A stretch of DNA of 64,000 nucleotides from Pseudomonadota bacterium (GCA_018241025.1 JAFEEQ010000018.1:124001-188000); one strand, 5' to 3'. Numbered from the stretch's first letter, positions 53,171 to 61,530 are shown. The notes: generated from the sequence alone by a model not told the origin. Numbers and translations: made by a program.

Positions 53171-53755
53171 CTTGGACTCCTCACGAATCTATGATCGCGA
53201 CCTCGTTGCGTCGCGGCGCTCTTCTAACAGCTTATGCGCACAATGAAATCGCCGGTGACGATTGATCAGTTCTGCTATGGCGCGATAGCCGAACGGAATT
53301 GGTATTGCGCTTGTTGCACTGCAAGAGGCGCATTTCCGCCACCTTGCGGTGCCATGTTGGCAGTCAAGCTATTGGAGTGGTGGAACGATTAGCCGCATAG
53401 GGATTAGCGCGGCGTTCACGGTGCGGAGGAAGCTGTGATGCGATATGCAAGCTGCCCACAAGCGGTCTGGAACCTTCGCGGCGTTCAAGCGTCACATGTG
53501 TGTCGCGCGAAGCGGACAAAAGTTGCGGTTGCCTGCAGCCGCGGTCGAGTGTTGCGAATTAACTAGCCTGTACACGAAGTTGCGTTTACCAAACTGAGAG
53601 ACTAGACCCCCCTTGCGAACCGTGATTACGTTGGCTTTAAGAAAAAGCGCGCTGGATGCAAACCGGTGCCGGGAGGGGGACGCGTACTTGGCCCATATCC
53701 GCCAATCCCGGTGCCTGTGCGCCGGGATTAGTTATGTTTAGGCGACGGAAGACAC
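53171..53755. other. 585-base intergenic region between gloA and tonB
   Basis: No open frame here has coding character. It must contain the divergent promoters of gloA-ltaE and of the tonB operon. The only structure I can support is the hairpin at 53704-53729, described separately. The middle (about 53560-53640) is more AT-rich and may hold the tonB promoter. It is the longest non-coding stretch in the window. Confidence 0.6.
53704..53729 (+). promoter_or_regulatory. hairpin in the tonB operon leader
   Basis: AATCCCGGTGC (53704-53714) pairs with GCGCCGGGATT (53719-53729) over 11 bp, with one G-T pair, around the tetraloop CTGT. It lies 26 bases before the tonB ATG and is not followed by a T-tract. 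It may regulate transcript stability or translation of tonB. Confidence 0.6.
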
Positions 53756-54397
53756 ATGGAACAACCAACTCACGATCTCAGATCATTCCAGTCGAACACC
53801 GTCCAGAACACCGGGCGTAGGACCGTCTCGTTTGTCGTAGTCGGCCTGATGCATGTCGGCCTGATCTGGGCCCTGGTCGCCGGCCTCGCTTCCGGTCTCA
53901 TCCAGAAGATTCCGGATGAACTCGTGGCTGAGGTGGTGAAGCCCAAGGACGATATCAAGCCCCCGCCGCCGCCGCCGCCAGATCTGCAGAAGCCGCCGCC
54001 GCCCTTCGTGCCGCCGCCGGAAATCAACATCGCCACCGATGCGCCGGCGACGAACGCGATCACCGCGGTCCAGCCGAACGTCGCGACACCGCCGCCGGTC
54101 GTGCAGCCCACGCTCACGCCGTCCAAGGCCGTCGGCAGGACGCATGATTGCCAGAGTTACTATCCCGCTTTGTCTCAGCGCTTGGGCGAAACGGGCAACG
54201 TGATGGTCCGCTACGATGTGGGCGTGGACGGCTCGATTTCGAACGTCACCGTCGCCAAGTCGAGTGGATCGGAGCGTCTGGACGCCGCAGCGGTCAACTG
54301 CGTGTCCTCACGTTGGCGCAACACACCGGCGATGCAGGGCAACACGCCCGTCGCAACTCCGGGCCACGAGGCCATCATTCAGTTCCAATTTCGCTAA
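53756..54397 (+). CDS. tonB: energy transducer TonB
   Basis: TonB carries the proton-motive force from ExbBD across the periplasm to TonB-dependent receptors. The 213-aa protein has an N-terminal anchor (VSFVVVGLMHVGLIWALVAG, with the anchor histidine), a proline-rich spacer (KPPPPPPPDLQKPPPPF) and a C-terminal domain of about 85 residues (GRTHDCQSYYPALSQRLGET to HEAIIQFQFR). First in a five-gene operon. The receptor at 26482 is a plausible client. The protein is slightly short, with a compact spacer. Confidence 0.9.
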   Translation: MEQPTHDLRSFQSNTVQNTGRRTVSFVVVGLMHVGLIWALVAGLASGLIQKIPDELVAEVVKPKDDIKPPPPPPPDLQKPPPPFVPPPEINIATDAPATNAITAVQPNVATPPPVVQPTLTPSKAVGRTHDCQSYYPALSQRLGETGNVMVRYDVGVDGSISNVTVAKSSGSERLDAAAVNCVSSRWRNTPAMQGNTPVATPGHEAIIQFQFR

Positions 54398-54440
54398 ACG
54401 ACGATTCAATCGTCTCATCGGATACACGGAGTAGTACAAA

Positions 54441-55289
54441 ATGATCTCGAAGAACCTGACGATCGCAGCTGCTTTCGTCCTGATCGCCGGCCTCGGCGCG
54501 AGCCCGGCCCTGGCCCAGTCCGCGCCGCCGGCAGAGCCCACGATGGCGGCCCCGGCCGGTGGCGACGCAATGGCCCCCGCTGCTGCGCCGGCTCCGGCAC
54601 CCGCACCGGAAGTCAAGGCACCGGCTCCCGCCGCCGCCGCCCCGAACTCCAGCCCCTACGGCCTCGTCCACATTGTCGAGGAGCGCAACCCGGTCTCGCT
54701 GACCATCCTGGCGATTCTCGCCGTGATGTCGATCGGCACCTGGTACATCTTCTTCATGAAGTACTTCGAGCAGTCCCGCATCCTCGGCCATGCGCGCACG
54801 GTCGAGAAGCGTTTCTGGTCGTCGGGAACGCTCGCCGAAGGCATCGACAAGCTGCCGAAGAACTCGATGTTCCGCTCGGTTGCCGAAGCCGGCGTCCGCG
54901 CCAGCCAGGGCGGCACCAGCCTCGTCGGTCTCAACGACTGGATTGCGATGTCGCTGACCCGCCAGCTCGAAGACGCCAACTCGCGCCTTCAGACCGGCAT
55001 CGCCTTCCTCGCATCGGTCGGTTCGGTTGCGCCGTTCGTCGGTCTGTTCGGTACCGTCTGGGGCATTCTGCAAGCCCTTATCTCGATCGGTGTTGCCGGT
55101 CAGGCTTCGATCGACAAGGTCGCCGGCCCGGTCGGTGAGGCGCTCATCATGACCGCCCTCGGCCTCTTCGCCGCGGTGCCGGCCGTGTTGCTGTACAACT
55201 TCCTGGTTCGTCGCAACAAGGTCATCACCGAGAAGCTTCGCGGCTTCGCCGGCGACCTGCAGACCTACCTGATCACCAAGAGCAAGTAA
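54441..55289 (+). CDS. exbB: MotA/TolQ/ExbB proton channel protein ExbB
   Basis: ExbB forms the pentameric proton channel around ExbD. The 282-aa protein has a cleavable-looking N-terminal signal (FVLIAGLGASPALA) and a low-complexity Pro/Ala periplasmic extension (APAAAPAPAPAPEVKAPAPA). Three spans follow at about residues 84-106 and in LQTGIAFLASVGSVAPFVGL and AALGLFAAVPAVLLYNFLV-like segments. The conserved GTVWGI and EALIMTALGLFAAVPAV lie in the channel core. The extended N-terminus is typical of one ExbB subclass. It lies 43 bases after tonB. Confidence 0.93.
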   Translation: MISKNLTIAAAFVLIAGLGASPALAQSAPPAEPTMAAPAGGDAMAPAAAPAPAPAPEVKAPAPAAAAPNSSPYGLVHIVEERNPVSLTILAILAVMSIGTWYIFFMKYFEQSRILGHARTVEKRFWSSGTLAEGIDKLPKNSMFRSVAEAGVRASQGGTSLVGLNDWIAMSLTRQLEDANSRLQTGIAFLASVGSVAPFVGLFGTVWGILQALISIGVAGQASIDKVAGPVGEALIMTALGLFAAVPAVLLYNFLVRRNKVITEKLRGFAGDLQTYLITKSK

Positions 55290-55326
55290 GCGCCGGGACA
55301 CGCGTCCAAACGCGGAGATTACATCC

Positions 55327-55776
55327 ATGGCAATGAACGTTCAGGCAGACGATCACACCGGTGATCCGGATCTGAACACGACCATCAACACCACGCCTCT
55401 CGTGGACGTGATGCTCGTGCTTCTCATCATCTTTCTCGTCACCATCCCGGTGATCGTGAAGACGGTGCCGGTCCATCTTCCGAATGCGCGCAATATCGCG
55501 ACGCAGACGAAGCCGGAAAACATCGTGATTGCGGTCGACAGGGACGAGAACATCTACTTCAACAACCAGCCGATCGACTCGACCGAGCTGAAAGACCGGT
55601 TCAAGGAGGCGCTGTTGCACGCCGTGAACGCAGGTCTGCCGCTGCCGGAAGTCCACATCCGCGCCGACAAGGATGTGCGCTTCCAGGCGGTGGGGCGTGT
55701 TGTTCTCGCCTGCCAGCTTGCCGGTGTGCAGAAGGTGGGCTTCCTCACCGAACCGCACAACGACACGCCGCAGTGA
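55327..55776 (+). CDS. exbD: biopolymer transport protein ExbD (first copy)
   Basis: A single-span protein that transfers proton energy within the ExbB pentamer. The 149-aa protein has the N-terminal cytoplasmic tail, the channel span with the essential aspartate in TTPLVDVMLVLLIIFLV, and a periplasmic domain ending AGVQKVGFLTEP. A second exbD copy follows 26 bases later. Two ExbDs beside one ExbB occur in several alphaproteobacteria and xanthomonads, where the second copy adds selectivity for particular receptors. Confidence 0.93.
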   Translation: MAMNVQADDHTGDPDLNTTINTTPLVDVMLVLLIIFLVTIPVIVKTVPVHLPNARNIATQTKPENIVIAVDRDENIYFNNQPIDSTELKDRFKEALLHAVNAGLPLPEVHIRADKDVRFQAVGRVVLACQLAGVQKVGFLTEPHNDTPQ

Positions 55777-55802
55777 TCCGCTCGAGATAAAGGTATCGCC
55801 AC

Positions 55803-56222
55803 ATGGCAATGAATGTTGGTAACGAGAGCGGCGACGGCGAGGTGATGGTGGAGATGAACACCACGCCGCTGATCGACGTGATGCTCGTCCTGCTGACCCT
55901 GCTCATCATCACCCTGCCGATCCAGACCCACGCGGTGAAGCTCGACATGCCGCGGCCGAACATCAAGCCGCCGGATCATGAGCCTGTCGTCGTGACCCTC
56001 GTGGTCGATTTCGACGGCACCATCCTGTGGAACGGGACGGCGGTCGACCGCGCGACGCTCGACAATTATCTCCAGTCGGCGGCGACGGACGATCCGCAGC
56101 CGGAAATCCACCTGCAGCCGAATCGTCTCGCGAAATACGACACCGTCGCCATGGTTTTGGCGGATGCGCAGCGTATCGGTGTGACTCATATCGGGTTCAC
56201 CGGCATCGAAACGATGCAGTGA
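55803..56222 (+). CDS. exbD: biopolymer transport protein ExbD (second copy)
   Basis: A 139-aa paralogue of the preceding gene with the span MNTTPLIDVMLVLLTLLI and the same proton-carrying aspartate in PLIDVML. The periplasmic part differs (KLDMPRPNIKPPDHEPVVV, DFDGTILWNGTAVDRATLDN) and ends with ITHIGFTGIE-like sequence. It is more acidic around residues 40-60 than copy one. Both ExbDs could share the pentamer or serve different clients. Confidence 0.91.
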   Translation: MAMNVGNESGDGEVMVEMNTTPLIDVMLVLLTLLIITLPIQTHAVKLDMPRPNIKPPDHEPVVVTLVVDFDGTILWNGTAVDRATLDNYLQSAATDDPQPEIHLQPNRLAKYDTVAMVLADAQRIGVTHIGFTGIETMQ

Positions 56223-56303
56223 GGTTGTGAGGGGCGACCGCGGTTTTGCTTGGCATGCGGTCGCATGCGTCCGGAACCGCGCCATTTAGTTAGAGGTTCC
56301 AGA

Positions 56304-57425
56304 ATGCAGCTCAAATCTACCTTCCGTGCCGCGGTGGCGGCGTTCGCTCTCGGCACTGCGGCGCTCGGTGCCGTCAGCCTGACCCTTATGGCCACCCCGG
56401 CAGAGGCGGCGGCCCGCGCGCCGGTCGCCAAGGCCCTGCAGGAGGCGATCCGCCTCGCCGGTGCCGGTAACTTTGCCGGTGCCAAGGCAGCGGTCGGACA
56501 GGCGGAATCCGTCGGCGGCCTCACCTCCGGCGATCGCGAAGCAATCGACCAGGTCAAGAACTACATCGCCCAGAAGTCCGGTGCGGCTGGCGGCAAGGGC
56601 GGGTTGATCTCGGACTACAATGCGGGACGCTACAGCGACGTGATCGCGGCCGGCCAGCGCGGCGGTCTCGATGCCCAGTCGATGGTCCTCGTGGCGCAGG
56701 CCTATTATCTCAGCCACAACTATTCGGGCTGCACGCGCTACATCCGCAACAACTTCGGCAGCGGCGCCGGCGAGAACATGCTCGTCATGCTGCAGCGCTG
56801 CGCCTACGAGAACCAGGACAACGAGAACCAGCGCTACGCGCTCGAGCAACTCGTCCAGCGCACCAACAAGCCGGAATACTGGAGCCAGCTGCTCGACACC
56901 GCGCAGGGCACCAAGGGTATCAGCGACCACGGCACGCTCGACATCTACCGTCTCAAGCTCATGACGGGCACGATCAAGAAGGCCGACGACTACATGCTGC
57001 TCGCCCAGCTCGCGCTGCAGCTCGGCTTCGCCGCCGAATCGCAGACCGTGATCCAGAAGGGTATCGCCGCCAAGGTCCTGACGATGGACAGCCGCCTGGG
57101 CCGGCTCGTGAACATGGCCAAGGGCCAGGCGGGCGCCAATGCCGCGAACTTTGGCCGCCTGATGAAGACCGGCAATGGCGACCAGCTCGTCAAGCTGGGT
57201 GAGGATGCCTGGGGCCAGGGCCGCGCCGCAGATGCGCTCAAGCTTATCAAGGCCGGCATCGCCAAGGGCGTCAGCGACAAATCCGATGCCCAGATCCGTC
57301 TCGGCATGGCGCTGCTCGCCACCGGCCAGAAGGCCGATGCAATTCGCGCTTTCGCCTCGGCCGACGGCGCGCCGAAGGTCCAGGTCATCGCCCATCTCTG
57401 GGAAATCTACGCCCGCACGCACTAA
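56304..57425 (+). CDS. periplasmic TPR-like helical protein at the end of the tonB operon, 373 aa
   Basis: A signal peptide (AVAAFALGTAALGAV, cleavage near AEA at about residue 36) leads to a long run of helical pairs resembling degenerate tetratricopeptide repeats, for example KALQEAIRLAGAGNFAGAKA, MVLVAQAYYLSHNYSGCTRY and AADALKLIKAGIAKGVSD. A cysteine pair may form a disulfide (Cys in SGCTRYIRN and LQRCAYEN). A protein of this type closes exbBD operons in sphingomonads and related bacteria; its role is not established, perhaps scaffolding. The ATG at 56304 follows AGAGG; the longer frame has no signal peptide. Confidence 0.76.
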   Translation: MQLKSTFRAAVAAFALGTAALGAVSLTLMATPAEAAARAPVAKALQEAIRLAGAGNFAGAKAAVGQAESVGGLTSGDREAIDQVKNYIAQKSGAAGGKGGLISDYNAGRYSDVIAAGQRGGLDAQSMVLVAQAYYLSHNYSGCTRYIRNNFGSGAGENMLVMLQRCAYENQDNENQRYALEQLVQRTNKPEYWSQLLDTAQGTKGISDHGTLDIYRLKLMTGTIKKADDYMLLAQLALQLGFAAESQTVIQKGIAAKVLTMDSRLGRLVNMAKGQAGANAANFGRLMKTGNGDQLVKLGEDAWGQGRAADALKLIKAGIAKGVSDKSDAQIRLGMALLATGQKADAIRAFASADGAPKVQVIAHLWEIYARTH

Positions 57426-57449
57426 GCCGCGGCGCAGCGCTCGATTGGG

Positions 57450-57476
57450 AAGGGCCGGACGGAGGTCCGGCCCTTT
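57450..57476 (+). terminator. intrinsic terminator of the tonB-exbBDD operon
   Basis: AAGGGCCGGAC (57450-57460), loop GGAG, GTCCGGCCCTT (57465-57475), then TTCTCGTT. An 11-bp perfect stem with a short T-run, 25 bases after the last stop. Confidence 0.93.
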
Positions 57477-57488
57477 CTCGTTCGGCCC

Positions 57489-57585
57489 AGAGCGGTTCCG
57501 AGAATAGTGCGAAGCGGTTTTGCGCCCGCGACAAAACGAAAAGCCAGAGCAATTTCGCAACTCGAAGAAACGCGAAATGCTCTAT
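57489..57585. repeat. alphaproteobacterial-type palindromic intergenic repeat
   Basis: The stretch begins AGAGCGGTTCCGAGAATAGT, continues GCGAAGCGGTTTTGCGC, then GACAAAACGAAAAGCCAGAGCA. It resembles a well-known Rhizobiales intergenic element with the order AGAGCA / CCGGAAAAGTG / GCGGTTTTCC / CAAAAAGATAGAGCA. It ends in a 12-bp stem with one bulge, AGAGCA(A)TTTCGC at 57546-57558 against GCGAAATGCTCT at 57572-57583. The stem covers the stop codon of the minus-strand gene and could also act as that gene's terminator. Family assignment is from memory. Confidence 0.6.
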
Positions 57586-59240
57586 TGCGTCGCCGCGGGT
57601 TTCGAACCGCGCGCCGTATTGCGCATCAGCCAGAGATAGGTCCGCACATCGGTATCCGGAGGCGCCGGCACGCCCGATCCCGGCACATGGCGCGTGAGCT
57701 CGCCGAGCGTGAAGCCCATCGCCACATCGTAGGTCCGGTCGAGCTGGTTGCGCAGGTTCTGTTCCGCCGCATACCAATTGCGCTTTGTCTCGCCATCGCG
57801 GCAGGTCGAAAGCTCGGCCGGATCGGTTGCGCCCCAGCGCCGCTCCACGCAGTGATAGGGATCGAAAGACATCGCGAAGAGCCGCTTGCGCGCATCCTCA
57901 TAGCTCAGTTTCACGCCGCTGCCGTTGCTGCGGACATAACTCAGCTGGCACTGCGCCGCTTGCCGGTCATAGGCGGTCAGCATGTCGACCGCCAGGTTCT
58001 GGCCCTTGTATTTCAGCCGCGGGTCATTCGCCTGGAACATCGCCATGAAGCGGCCGGCCTGGTCGCGCAGCTCCTTGAACGCCGTCTTCAGACGGGCATC
58101 GCGCGACGGCGTCGAGTAGACCTCCCAATCGCCCTCGGTGCCGTAGATGTTGGCGGGCAGACGGTCTGGCTGCGGCGCCTGCATGATCCCGTTGGCCAGC
58201 GCCAGATTCACCGCGTCTGCGCGGTAATGCAGGTCTGCGCAGTTCGATGCGACCATGTCGCCGACTTCGCGGACCGGATCGAACTCCAGTGTGCCGCCGG
58301 CCAGGCGCGCGCGCACGAAATCGTAGAAATCCATGGTCTGGCCGTTCAGCGCAAACGTCCCGTTGCGCCAATTGGAATCGTCTTCCGGCCGTGGCCCGGT
58401 GCCGAAGAACTGCTCGACGGAATAATCGGAGATATCCTTGTTCGCCGGCACGACCACGCGCCCGCCGATATAGCTTCCGTCTTTCAGCCGCGTCGCGCCC
58501 ACCAGTGTCTGCGGTCGCCAGTTCTTGAACCCGGCCCCCATGCCGGGCGGAGCGCGCACGAAACGCAGGTCGAAATAGCCGCGCGTCAGCGCATTGTCAG
58601 GATGGGCGTCGATGTAGTGAATGCGGCCGTCGGCCTCGACTTTGTAGACGATCGCCAGATGCCCATTGGGATCGTAGATCACCGTTCCCGGCCGGATCGA
58701 TTTCGGCGTGATCGCCGGCGAATAGAAGTCCGGCGCGATTGGATCCTCGAGCTCGGGATTGATGCGAAACGTCGCCGACGAGACGTCCTCGCGCAGCATG
58801 TTCATCACGTCGTAGCCGCTGGCATATCCGCCGCTGATCGTCTTGCGCTCGACCGCCTTGTTGCCGCGCAGCGTGTAGCGCATGTCGCGGGTATAGCCGC
58901 GCGGCTCGACATCGAACACATAGCCGAAGGGCAAGCCGCGCTTCCACGCGTAGTAGAAGCGCAGCACATAGGGCAGGTCGGCACAGTCGGAGCGGAAATA
59001 GACCCCGTCGGCATCGCTCGCCCGGAACGGATTGCCCGGCCCATGCAGGCAGGCGTTCACCGTGTTGCAGTCGGATTCGCCGATCGCGGTGATGAACTCG
59101 CCGAAACCGCGCTCGTCGGCGGCGGTCCAGCGGTCGTAGCGCACGGTGTAGACGGATGACGGATCGGCAGCCGGCGTATCGCCCGCGCCGCCGAGAAACA
59201 GCGCCGCCAGCGCCACGATTGCCTGCCATGCCCGCGTCAC
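57582..59240 (-). CDS. exported protein with an NlpC/P60-like papain-fold region, 552 aa
   Basis: A signal peptide follows a GTG start at 59240 (TRAWQAIVALAALFLGGAGD), with a GGGGGG stretch upstream. Residues 80-100 read YFRSDCADLPYVLRFYYAW, with Cys86 at the head of a helix. About 100 residues later comes GTVIYDPNGHLAIVYKV (His194), and then IHYIDAHPDN (His213). That Cys-His-His order with the GH-AIV strand is the NlpC/P60 pattern of cell-wall peptidases, although overall similarity is weak. Two more cysteines lie in SDCNTVNACLHG. The C-terminal 300 residues match nothing I know. The longer open frame upstream has no signal peptide. Confidence 0.74.
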   Translation of the reverse strand: MTRAWQAIVALAALFLGGAGDTPAADPSSVYTVRYDRWTAADERGFGEFITAIGESDCNTVNACLHGPGNPFRASDADGVYFRSDCADLPYVLRFYYAWKRGLPFGYVFDVEPRGYTRDMRYTLRGNKAVERKTISGGYASGYDVMNMLREDVSSATFRINPELEDPIAPDFYSPAITPKSIRPGTVIYDPNGHLAIVYKVEADGRIHYIDAHPDNALTRGYFDLRFVRAPPGMGAGFKNWRPQTLVGATRLKDGSYIGGRVVVPANKDISDYSVEQFFGTGPRPEDDSNWRNGTFALNGQTMDFYDFVRARLAGGTLEFDPVREVGDMVASNCADLHYRADAVNLALANGIMQAPQPDRLPANIYGTEGDWEVYSTPSRDARLKTAFKELRDQAGRFMAMFQANDPRLKYKGQNLAVDMLTAYDRQAAQCQLSYVRSNGSGVKLSYEDARKRLFAMSFDPYHCVERRWGATDPAELSTCRDGETKRNWYAAEQNLRNQLDRTYDVAMGFTLGELTRHVPGSGVPAPPDTDVRTYLWLMRNTARGSKPAATQ

Positions 59241-59345
59241 GGCGCCCCCCAAAATTGCGGTCAAGGGTAGGGCCGGGGCCCGTCCCGTCAAGCGTGGCGG
59301 CGTTGTATCGCCCGCGATATAACGGGCGGCATTTCCGGGCCTGCC

Positions 59346-60035
59346 ATGGACCTCTCGCTTTCTCCGGCCGATACCGGCGCTCTCCTTCTCTCGCTCCGGG
59401 TCTCGGCCGTCGCGGTCTTTGGGGCCTTTCCCGTCGCCTTCGCGGCGGCGCTGCTGCTGGCGCGCGTCAACTTTCCGGGCAAGACGCTGGTCGACGGCCT
59501 GATTCATCTACCGCTGGTGTTGCCGCCGGTCGCGCTCGGTTTCCTGCTTCTGCTGATCTTCGGTACCCGCGCCCCGCTGGGCGCTTTCCTGCTGCACGTC
59601 TTCGGCCTGCGCTTCGTCTTCAACTGGACGGGCGCTGTGCTTGCGTCCGCGATCATCACCTTTCCGTTCCAGGTCCGTGCCATCCGCCTTTCGCTCGAGG
59701 CTGCGGACCGCAATCTTTCTCTCGCGGCGGAGACGCTGGGCGCAGGCTGGTGGGACCGGCTCGCCAACATCACCCTGCCGCTGGCGTTGCCCGGTATCGT
59801 CGCGGGCCTGATCACTGCCTTTGCCGCCAGCCTCGGCGAGTTCGGCGCGATCATCACCTTCGTCTCCAATATTCCAGGCGAAACGCAAACGCTGCCGCTC
59901 GCGATCTACAGCGCCCTCCAATCGCCCGGCGGAGAGGAGCGTGCGGTGCGCCTGTCGCTCATCTCCATCATGCTGGCCCTGATCTTCATGGTATTCGCCG
60001 AATTCGCGCAGCGCCGCGCGCGCGAGGCGGCATGA
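59346..60035 (+). CDS. modB: molybdate ABC transporter permease ModB
   Basis: A 229-aa inner-membrane permease with about five spans and the coupling motif LAAETLGAGWWDRLANITLPLALPG. It also has FGTRAPLGAFLLHVFG and the closing SNIPGETQTLPLAIYSALQ, typical of ModB. It pairs with ModC, whose start overlaps its stop by ATGA. No modA (periplasmic molybdate-binding protein) is next to it: the neighbour upstream is the divergent exported protein. Confidence 0.92.
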   Translation: MDLSLSPADTGALLLSLRVSAVAVFGAFPVAFAAALLLARVNFPGKTLVDGLIHLPLVLPPVALGFLLLLIFGTRAPLGAFLLHVFGLRFVFNWTGAVLASAIITFPFQVRAIRLSLEAADRNLSLAAETLGAGWWDRLANITLPLALPGIVAGLITAFAASLGEFGAIITFVSNIPGETQTLPLAIYSALQSPGGEERAVRLSLISIMLALIFMVFAEFAQRRAREAA

Positions 60036-61105
60036 CCGTCGAGGTACGCCTTCGCCATGAATTTCCCGGCTTCGTCCTCGACGCGGCTTTCGCCCTGCCT
60101 CACGCCGGCGTCACGGCGCTGTTCGGCCCCTCCGGCGCCGGCAAGACGACGGTGGTCAACGCCATCGCAGGCATCTTCCGCCCGCGCGAGGGTTACATCG
60201 CCATAGACGGCCGCACCGTCTTCGATAGCGGCGCGGGCATCTTTCTACCGGCCGCGCGGCGCCGCGCCGGCTATGTCTTCCAGGATGCGCGCCTCTTCCC
60301 GCACATGTCCGTCGACGACAATCTCCGCTTCGGCTGGCGCCGCGCGCCGGCCAAAGCCTCAGAAGACGAGATGGAGCGCATCGTCGCGATGCTGGGCCTC
60401 GCGCCGCTGCTTTCGCGCCGCCCGCGCGCGCTGTCCGGCGGCGAGAAGCAACGCGTTGCCCTCGGCCGTGCACTGCTCGCATCGCCGGAGATTCTACTGC
60501 TCGACGAACCGCTGGCGGCACTCGACGCCGAACGGCGCGCCGAAATCCTGCCTTACCTCGAGCGCTTGCGCGACGAGGCCCGTCTGCCGATGCTGCTGGT
60601 CAGCCATTCCCTCGACGAGGTCGCGCGCCTGGCCGACGACATCGTCGTCCTGCGCGAGGGCCGCGTCGCGCTTCAGGGCTCGGTGTTCGATGTCCTCACC
60701 CGGCTCGAATTGCCTTCACTCGCCGGTGCGCCGCCAGCCGGCGCGGTGATCTCCGCGACGGTCGGGCCGCCGCGCCAGGACGGTCTGATACCGCTCGCCT
60801 TCGACGGCGGCTCGCTTCTCGTCGCGCGCCTCGCTGCCTCGCAAGGGCGGCCCGTGCGCGTCCGTATCCGCGCCGAAGAGATCATGCTGGCGCGCGAAGA
60901 GCCGAAGGCGATCAGCGCCAACAACGTCCTGGCCGGACGGATCCTCGCCGTGTCGGGCGGCGATCCTGCGGATGTGCAGATCGCTTGTGGGCCGACGCGT
61001 CTGGTGGCGCGGATCACGCGTGCCTCCGCGGCCCGGCTCGAACTCGCGCCCGGCCTGCCGGTCTTCGCCATCGTCAAATCGGTGACGGTCGATGCCTCGG
61101 CCTAA
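60032..61105 (+). CDS. modC: molybdate ABC transporter ATP-binding protein ModC
   Basis: A 357-aa ATPase with Walker A FGPSGAGKTT, signature ALSGGEKQRVALGRALL, Walker B ILLLDEPLAALDAE and the switch histidine in LLVSHSLDEVARL. The C-terminal Mop/TOBE domain, which can bind oxyanions, lies at about residues 285-357 (NNVLAGRILAVSGG, IVKSVTVDA), the mark that separates ModC from other importer ATPases. The ATG at 60032 overlaps modB; the in-frame sequence upstream is modB DNA. The stop overlaps the convergent GtrA gene (CTAA). Confidence 0.93.
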   Translation: MTVEVRLRHEFPGFVLDAAFALPHAGVTALFGPSGAGKTTVVNAIAGIFRPREGYIAIDGRTVFDSGAGIFLPAARRRAGYVFQDARLFPHMSVDDNLRFGWRRAPAKASEDEMERIVAMLGLAPLLSRRPRALSGGEKQRVALGRALLASPEILLLDEPLAALDAERRAEILPYLERLRDEARLPMLLVSHSLDEVARLADDIVVLREGRVALQGSVFDVLTRLELPSLAGAPPAGAVISATVGPPRQDGLIPLAFDGGSLLVARLAASQGRPVRVRIRAEEIMLAREEPKAISANNVLAGRILAVSGGDPADVQIACGPTRLVARITRASAARLELAPGLPVFAIVKSVTVDASA

Positions 61106-61530
61106 TCCGCGCGAAAAACGAAGCGCTTCGACAAGGTAAAATTGAACAGCAGCCCGGCAAGCACGCCCACGCCGGTGGCGACGATCGGATTGCTCGTGGG
61201 CCAAGGCGCCACGCGGACCAGCAGTGTATAGACGCCATAGTTCATGACCGCGCCGACCGCATTCGCCGCGACGAATTTTAGCCACTCCGCCGCGGCTGCG
61301 CCTACGCCGCGTACGGCATGCGCGGCGAATGTCAGCTGGCGGTTGCCCCACCATGTGAATGTCATCGCGCACAGGATCGAGATCAGGCGGGCGGTATAAG
61401 GATCGAGCTTCAGGCCGTAGTGCAAAAGCGACAGCACGCCGGTATCGACCACAAAACCGCCGGCACCGACGATGCCGAAGCGCAGGAAGCGCGAGCGCAG
61501 CAGGGGCTCGATCCGTGCGCGCAGCGTCAC
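61102..61530 (-). CDS. GtrA-family membrane protein (glycosyl-phospholipid flippase type)
   Basis: A 142-aa protein with four spans. It begins SRFLRFGIVGAGGFVVDTGV and continues LISILCAMTFTWWGNRQLTF and LLFNFTLSKRFVF, the GtrA signature. GtrA proteins flip undecaprenyl-phosphate glucose or similar carriers across the inner membrane. It is the last gene of a three-gene operon with four-base overlaps (GTGA). It works with the adjacent GT2 enzyme and GT-C-like protein. Confidence 0.9.
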   Translation of the reverse strand: MTLRARIEPLLRSRFLRFGIVGAGGFVVDTGVLSLLHYGLKLDPYTARLISILCAMTFTWWGNRQLTFAAHAVRGVGAAAAEWLKFVAANAVGAVMNYGVYTLLVRVAPWPTSNPIVATGVGVLAGLLFNFTLSKRFVFRAD

